DNA of 64,000 bases from Blastomyces gilchristii SLH14081 (lineage: Eukaryota; Ascomycota; Eurotiomycetes; Onygenales; Ajellomycetaceae). This document shows positions 59,012 through 64,000 of this stretch, piece after piece (position 1 is the stretch's first letter; each line of letters starts with the position of its first letter). A program made the position numbers and the translations under genes. The DNA is taken from contig NW_003101679.1 of the NCBI RefSeq assembly GCF_000003855.2, positions 2,455,379 through 2,519,378 on the forward strand, in the 5' to 3' direction. The notes under the pieces are model-generated. The model was not told where the DNA came from. It worked only from the letters and a program-made list of their open reading frames with translations, and did no database searches.

Positions 59012-59034
59012 CCTGAGAACTTTTAGTTCTCAGG
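59012..59034 (+). other. 3' UTR hairpin of LINE B
   Basis: A perfect 10-bp stem cctgagaact/agttctcagg with a 3-nt loop ttt, about 60 bp before the tail. The same stem occurs in LINE A (about 34777), C (about 40563), E (about 22700) and F (about 59914). Conserved 3' stem-loops serve as RT recognition sites in some LINEs; that role here is inference. Confidence 0.75.
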
Positions 59035-59850
59035 TAGATGTCATAGTCTCTGACTGCATACATCTATAATTGAAGAATAATAATAATAATAATATGAGAA
59101 GAATACTACTCATACTTCTATTCATAAAAAAGAGAAGAAAAAAATACAAAAAGAGAAAAACTTTCAAGTCTTCAGAAATAGAAGACTTATTCTCAAAGTC
59201 TTAAATTAGAACATCTTACAAAGAAACAAGCTAAACTCAAATCTCATTTTCAGAATCAGAAATGAAATTAATCAGCAGTTCTTTTCTCAGTTGATAACTG
59301 ATATTGAAGTTCAAAAACCAGTTATACCTTCAATTGAGTCATCATTCTTTAGAAACTTCATTATTCTGACTACAATGTCTGAATTCCGTGCACAATTTCT
59401 TATTCAGAATGAGAATCTCTGAAAATCAGCAGTAGAATCTTTGCTAAACATAATAATTCTATCTGAGAGAGATGAAAAGTGAGACAAATTCATTCTTTAT
59501 AATATTCCAGTTGAAATTTTTGACTGTGAAGAAGGAATGCTACTCCTCAAAAATGAATTAGAAGAATACAACTCTATTCAACTGAGAAAAGAGTCTGTAT
59601 GACTAAATTCAATTAAGTTTGAACAAAGCAGAAGAAATGCCTCTGTTCTAGTATATATTAAGACACTCGAACAGTCAAAGATCTCTGAAGTAAGAGTAGC
59701 AGATTTGAAAATGAGAGTTCATGAATACAAAGACTCAAGAATGAATCTCAAAGCTCAAACACAGTGTTCAAACTATCAAAGATATGAACACTTTGCAATC
59801 TCATGTTTTAGAGACTCAAAATATACATTCTGTGCCAGAGATCACAAAGC

Positions 59851-62663
59851 TTATTATTATTATTATTATTCTTCAATTATAGATGTATACAGTCAGAGAC
59901 TATGACATCTACCTGAGAACTTTTAGTTCTCAGGGTTTTTCCTATATCTGTAAAGTCAACTATTATACATTCATCAATTTCAGATATGCAAAATCAGAAA
60001 ATTCCAGCTCAGAATACAAAAACTGTTTACAAATTACAGTGTTTTAACATCTTCTGATACTTTGAAATCATTTGACCATATCATGACAAAGGAAAAGAGA
60101 ACACAGTCTTAAAGATAGACACATTAAATAGATAGATAGAAAGAAATTGAAAGAAAAAGATAAAGTAAAGAGAGACTGTAACAAAACAAATTATTAAAAG
60201 ATAGTATATAGCTGTTTTAACAGACTATATCTCATTGATTTCCTCCTCTTCATATTCAGATATTTCTGAATTTAGTCATTTTCTTGTAGCTGCTTGCGTT
60301 TCTGATAGAAGATCTATTAAGTATTTAATTCCTGTCTCAGTTGAGAATAAGAATCTTATATTTAATTGATTTAGATCATACTTCTCTTTCAATCTGGCTC
60401 TGAGACTATTGTATAATACACAGTGCATTACAATATGCTCAGGATTCTCATTTGCATTGCAGAATGAGCATTCTATTAAGTCAAATCTATCATCAAATCT
60501 TTGTATATAAGATTTGAAATAGCCATGTCCTAGTTTCAGCTGTATTATAGATGAGAATATTTTCTTTTTACATTTAATTGAACAAGATTTCCACTTGGGT
60601 TTTGTTTCAAATCTTGAATAATGTATACTCTTCTTTTGTTTCTGCCAGCTTTCATTTCATTTGTCTAAACAAGATTCTTTTATTTTTCTCTTTATAAAAG
60701 ACCAGGACACAATTTTTTGAATAGATCTGCTTAATTCTGCACCCTTTTTTGCAGCTGAATCAGTCAATTCATTGTCATGAATATTCATATAAGCAGGAAC
60801 TCAGTGTATATGAATTATCATCTTTGATATTCTTCTCTCTTGAATTTTCAAAACAGAGTTTAAGATCAGTTCAAGATTCATTTAATCCTCATGAATCTGG
60901 CTATTTCTAAGTCTTTTTAAAGCAGCTTGACTATCAGAGAATATTCATCTCTCTTTTAAACTATTTTCTCTTTTATGAGATTTTATTTCAATGAGTTTTA
61001 AAGCTTTCACTATTGTAAATAGTTCAGTATCAAAGACTTCAGATTGACAGCCTAAATTGCAGAAATCTGAGATAAAATTGATATTATCTTCAGTATAAGC
61101 AATGCCTGTGCCTAATCTATTCAAATTCTCATTTTTTAAGCCATCTGAATAAATCAGAATAGAGTTCTTTATATTGATTGTAGAAATTCTTCTCAAATGC
61201 TGTTTATATTCTTTCTCTTTAAATAGTTCACTTATTTGCAAGTCTATAAGAGATTCAAGCTTTTCTCTTCAGAGAGATAACTTCTCATGATCAACTTTTT
61301 CAATATTTAAAGAAGAAAATTGATTTTTAATCAGAGAGTATAGTCTATACAGTTGAGAAGGCATTTTCTTTGAAGAATTATTTTCATTTCAATCAAGAAA
61401 TCTATTTCAATTCAGGTCATTTCCAGAGTTAATTGATGAAAATGAAGAAGAGACTCTTTCTCTGATTATATGATTTAAGCTCATCTTTATAACTCTCAGA
61501 GCATAGTTCATACAGGTCTTTTCAAACCTAATAGCAGAAGAAGTAATTGAATCTTCAATTTCCATTGCTTTAATAGAAGATGATTTAAATGCTCTCAGAA
61601 TTCTTCTCAAGGCTCTGTTTTACAGACTTTGAAAGAGTTCAGTGAAATTCTCCTGATTATTTCATCAAACTTGAACTTCATAATCAGCTACTAATGTAAT
61701 ACAGGCTATATATAACTGTCTCATAGCCTGGAGGGATAGACCTCTGTATTTAATAATCTGATTATGTTATTCAATAGTCTTTCTGCCTTGACAGTTCTTT
61801 GTTGAATGTGATATTTAAAATTCAACTTGAAGTTTAATCATACTTCTAACCATTTGACATTTACACTGGGTTTAATCTCTCTATTTAAAAGAGTTAGAGA
61901 TAGTTCTTTCTCATTGAATTCAGAAAAGAAATGAATTAACTCAGTTTTATTCATATTAAATTGAATTTGATTGATATCTGCTCTAACAAATATTTTCTTT
62001 GCAACTTCTTCAATCACTTTCAAATTCTCTTTGATAGTTTTTGAGCTGTAGACTAGATCAATATCATTCACATAACTTGAAGATTGCACTATTCTCATAT
62101 TTCTATTTTTGAATAGATATGCAGTGTATATTGCAAATAAAATGAATGAGATTGAAGATTCTTGCAGTACTTGTATTTTTATCACAGTCTTGTCTTATTT
62201 TATTTCATCAAAGAAAAGTTGTATAATTCTTTTAGATATAAAACAGTCAACTCATTTTATTAGAGAAAGTGACAGTTTTAACATCTTCAAAATCTGAATT
62301 AACTTTGACTTTGAAACATGATCAAATGCTTCATTTATATCAATAAAAACTGCAGTTGAGACCAGATCTTCATGCTTTGCTATTTGAATATTATAAACAA
62401 CTGAGAGAACAGTGTCAATTGCAGAACACTGTTTTCTATCTCTCATTTATTCACTGAATAAAAGAGAATTACTGATAGAGCTTATAAAAGATAGTTGAGT
62501 AGCTATTATCTTTTCTAAAACCTTTTCTAGACAGTTCAATAGAGATATTACTCTATATGACTTGGAAATTGAAGTTTTTCTATTAGGCTTTGCAAGAATC
62601 ACTTCAGTGGCTTCTCTCCAGCATTCAGAATGATATCCATTTTTCAAGAGATTGAAAAAGAGC
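59851..62663 (-). mobile_element. LINE F, 5'-truncated LINE inside LINE D
   Basis: Minus strand. Tail at 59851-59870 (TTA repeats); 5' end in the RT domain of ORF2 at 62663. A 14-bp target duplication agagatcacaaagc/agagatcacaaaac (59837-59850 and 62664-62677, one G/A difference) is LINE D ORF1 text. The 3' hairpin is at about 59914-59936. Confidence 0.93.
60225..62663 (-). pseudogene. LINE F ORF2, RT to C-terminus
   Basis: RT pieces: 62647-62447 (SKSYRVISLLNCLEKVLEKI), 62446-62252 (TAVFIDINEAFDHVSKSK), 62185-61838 with the active site YVND. RNase H: 61241-60945 with SILIYSDGLK and EVFDTELFTIVKALKLIEIK. The C-terminal Cys/His motif is at about 60500-60420. The stop TAG is at 60227-60225. This copy has comparatively long open pieces but lacks the endonuclease and carries stops. 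Confidence 0.85.
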
Positions 62664-63118
62664 AGAGATCACAAAACTAGTGAGTATAAATGTGAAACAT
62701 GTGCAAAAAGAGATGAAATATGTCAATATACTCTTCTTAAGAGCTCTAATTGCAAAGAAAAACATGCATCTAGCTCAAAAGAATGTATGTTTACTTCAAG
62801 AACTCAAAAGAGCTGAAGAAAAGATGAAGCTCAAAGTCAATCTAGAACTGAAGAGAAGAGTCAAGCCAGTAAATCTACAACTGTAAGCTTAAAAAGAAGA
62901 AACTCTCAACTATCTAAATCTTCAAACTTCAATTCTTCAGCTAAATGTAAACAGAATTTGAATCCTCAAACTTCTGTTAAGATTAGAGAATTGAGAAACA
63001 ACTCTGATGATAAACTAGATATAATATAAGCAGTTGAGATTTCTACTTTTCAAAATAGTTATAATCTACTATCTGATGATAGTGATTAGATTCTACTCTA
63101 TCTCTACTCTCTTCTAGT

Positions 63119-64000
63119 ATGAATATACAACAAAAACAATAAAAACAGTTTAAAAACTCTTCAAAAATCACATTTATTTAAAGTAATATGAATAGAAACT
63201 CAAATTGTATTTATTCTTATCTTCAAATTGCATTTGAATAAAAAGTTGATTTTGTACTGCTTCAGGAACTGAATTTTAATGCTAAGTAATAATACATTAT
63301 TTCTCATTCAAGCTACTACTGCTTTCTATCTCAAAACTCTGAGATAAAGTCAAGAGTAGTAATCTATGAAAGAAAGAGATCAAGATATCAATTTAATCTA
63401 AGATTTAATATCATGTCTGACCCTGATATTCTGATGAGTGATATTATAGATAAAGAGAATGAATTTAATACTATACAGCTCATAAATATCTATAATAAAA
63501 AGTCATTGAAGAAAAATAACAATATCTGAACAATTGATACAGAATTTCTGAACATAACTTCATTAAGAAACTCTATAATTGCAGAAGATTTCAATGCACA
63601 TCATCTCTGATGAAATTCAGAATTCAAGAGAGCAGTAAGAGCTGATAATCTGATTGAATAAATCTTTGAGCATTTAATAGATTTAGTTAATAAGTCTGAT
63701 CAACAAACATTCTTTAGAAAAGATATGAAACAGAAATCTATTATAGATCTAATCTTCATGTCTCAAAATCTAATGAAAAAAAGACTTGTAAACTGATTTA
63801 TTAATTCAAATAAGACATCAGGATCAGATCATGAGATTATTCAATTTGATATTGAACTGAGTGAAAAATAAATGAGTGAAAACCCTCTTCTCTCTAATCA
63901 GTTTAACTTTGAAAAAGCTGATTGAAAAGCAGTTGAAGAAAGTATGAAACTGTTAAAATCTGCATGACAGAGTGAGCTATATTGAAATTCAGATCAAGAT
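63119..64000 (+). pseudogene. LINE D ORF2, N-terminal endonuclease part (cut by window end)
   Basis: ATG 63119, 29 bp after ORF1 as in LINE B. The endonuclease motif reads EDFNAHH (Gly to Glu) near 63585-63605, followed by SIIDLIFMSQNL at about 63740. Several TGA stops at Trp positions (for example after SLKKNNNI). Confidence 0.82.

Larger units (their letters stand above)
43001..59094 (+). mobile_element. LINE B, near full-length Tad1-type LINE, split by two elements
   Basis: One 5' monomer (43001 on, continuing after the pogo element to about 46260), leader (46261-46333, resuming at 52426), ORF1 53127-54731, ORF2 54761-58722, 3' UTR, and (TAA)n tail to 59094. The insertions are pogo at 43416-45740 (TA duplication) and copia B at 46334-52425 (gtttc duplication). 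Removing them leaves about 7.7 kb. Unlike LINE A it has one monomer rather than two. It is followed directly by LINE D sequence. Confidence 0.87.
59095..63089 (+). pseudogene. LINE D ORF1 (split by LINE F)
   Basis: ORF1 segments 59095-59850 and 62678-63089, the latter ending with SDDSD and TAG like the other copies. The sites of the stops shared by LINE A and B are open here (ILQRNKLNSN), though other stops and mutated knuckle Cys residues occur (SNYQRYEHF, KYTFCARDHK). The open piece 59705-59905 ends in LINE F tail sequence and is not a real C-terminus. Confidence 0.8.
59095..64000 (+). mobile_element. LINE D, 5'-truncated, split by LINE F, runs off the window
   Basis: Starts within ORF1 (tgagaagaatactactcata) directly after the LINE B tail, is interrupted at 59850 by LINE F and resumes at 62678, continuing through the end of ORF1 into ORF2 at the window edge. 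Truncation at the 5' end is typical of LINE insertion; its tail and target duplication are beyond the window. Confidence 0.87.

Noticed and set aside
1..64000. Alternative genetic code with TGA as Trp
   Set aside because: TGA does sit at Trp positions, but TAA and TAG stops, frameshifts and lost catalytic residues occur in the same genes, and closely related copies carry intact codons. Decay by C:G-to-T:A mutation explains it better.

Overview
This window looks like a transposon graveyard from the nuclear genome of a filamentous fungus, probably an ascomycete. The assignment is inference. It rests on a Tad1-type LINE with RNase H, a Ty3/gypsy chromovirus, a Fot/Tan1-type pogo element, a Helitron, a possible 48-bp intron with fungal-type splice signals, and heavy C:G-to-T:A mutation of repeats that resembles RIP (repeat-induced point mutation). 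I found no host gene I can support. Almost every base can be assigned to a mobile element, and nearly all reading frames are broken, mostly by TGA where a Trp codon is expected.

Left part (1-10113): an autonomous hAT element, with a 560-bp assembly gap, sits in the RNase H region of a minus-strand Ty1/copia element. Next comes LINE A, which has two tandem 5' monomers (one carrying a 506-bp hAT MITE), ORF1 and the first part of ORF2. LINE A is interrupted at 10114-10117 and resumes at 31178.

Middle (10118-31177): a minus-strand Ty3/gypsy element (gypsy 2, 185-bp LTRs) carries three nested insertions. They are SINE 1 (itself split by a MITE), SINE 2, and a complete plus-strand chromovirus (gypsy 1). 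The 3' LTR of gypsy 1 is in turn split by LINE E. Between its integrase and its left LTR, gypsy 2 holds about 2.2 kb of unexplained sequence with antisense reading frames and an intron-like segment.

Right of this (31178-43000): the rest of LINE A, gypsy 3 (same family as gypsy 1, minus strand) with a MITE at its LTR boundary, a LINE 3' fragment, a MITE fragment, a pristine solo LTR of the gypsy 1/3 family, and a Helitron remnant.

Right part (43001-64000): LINE B, the most complete LINE, split by a pogo-like element and by a copia element that itself carries the best-preserved SINE. LINE D follows, is split by LINE F, and runs off the window.

The elements are linked functionally. The SINEs share their 3' tail with the LINE, so the LINE probably mobilises them. 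The MITEs share termini with the hAT element. Target-site duplications (TSDs) recovered for most insertions give a relative insertion order.
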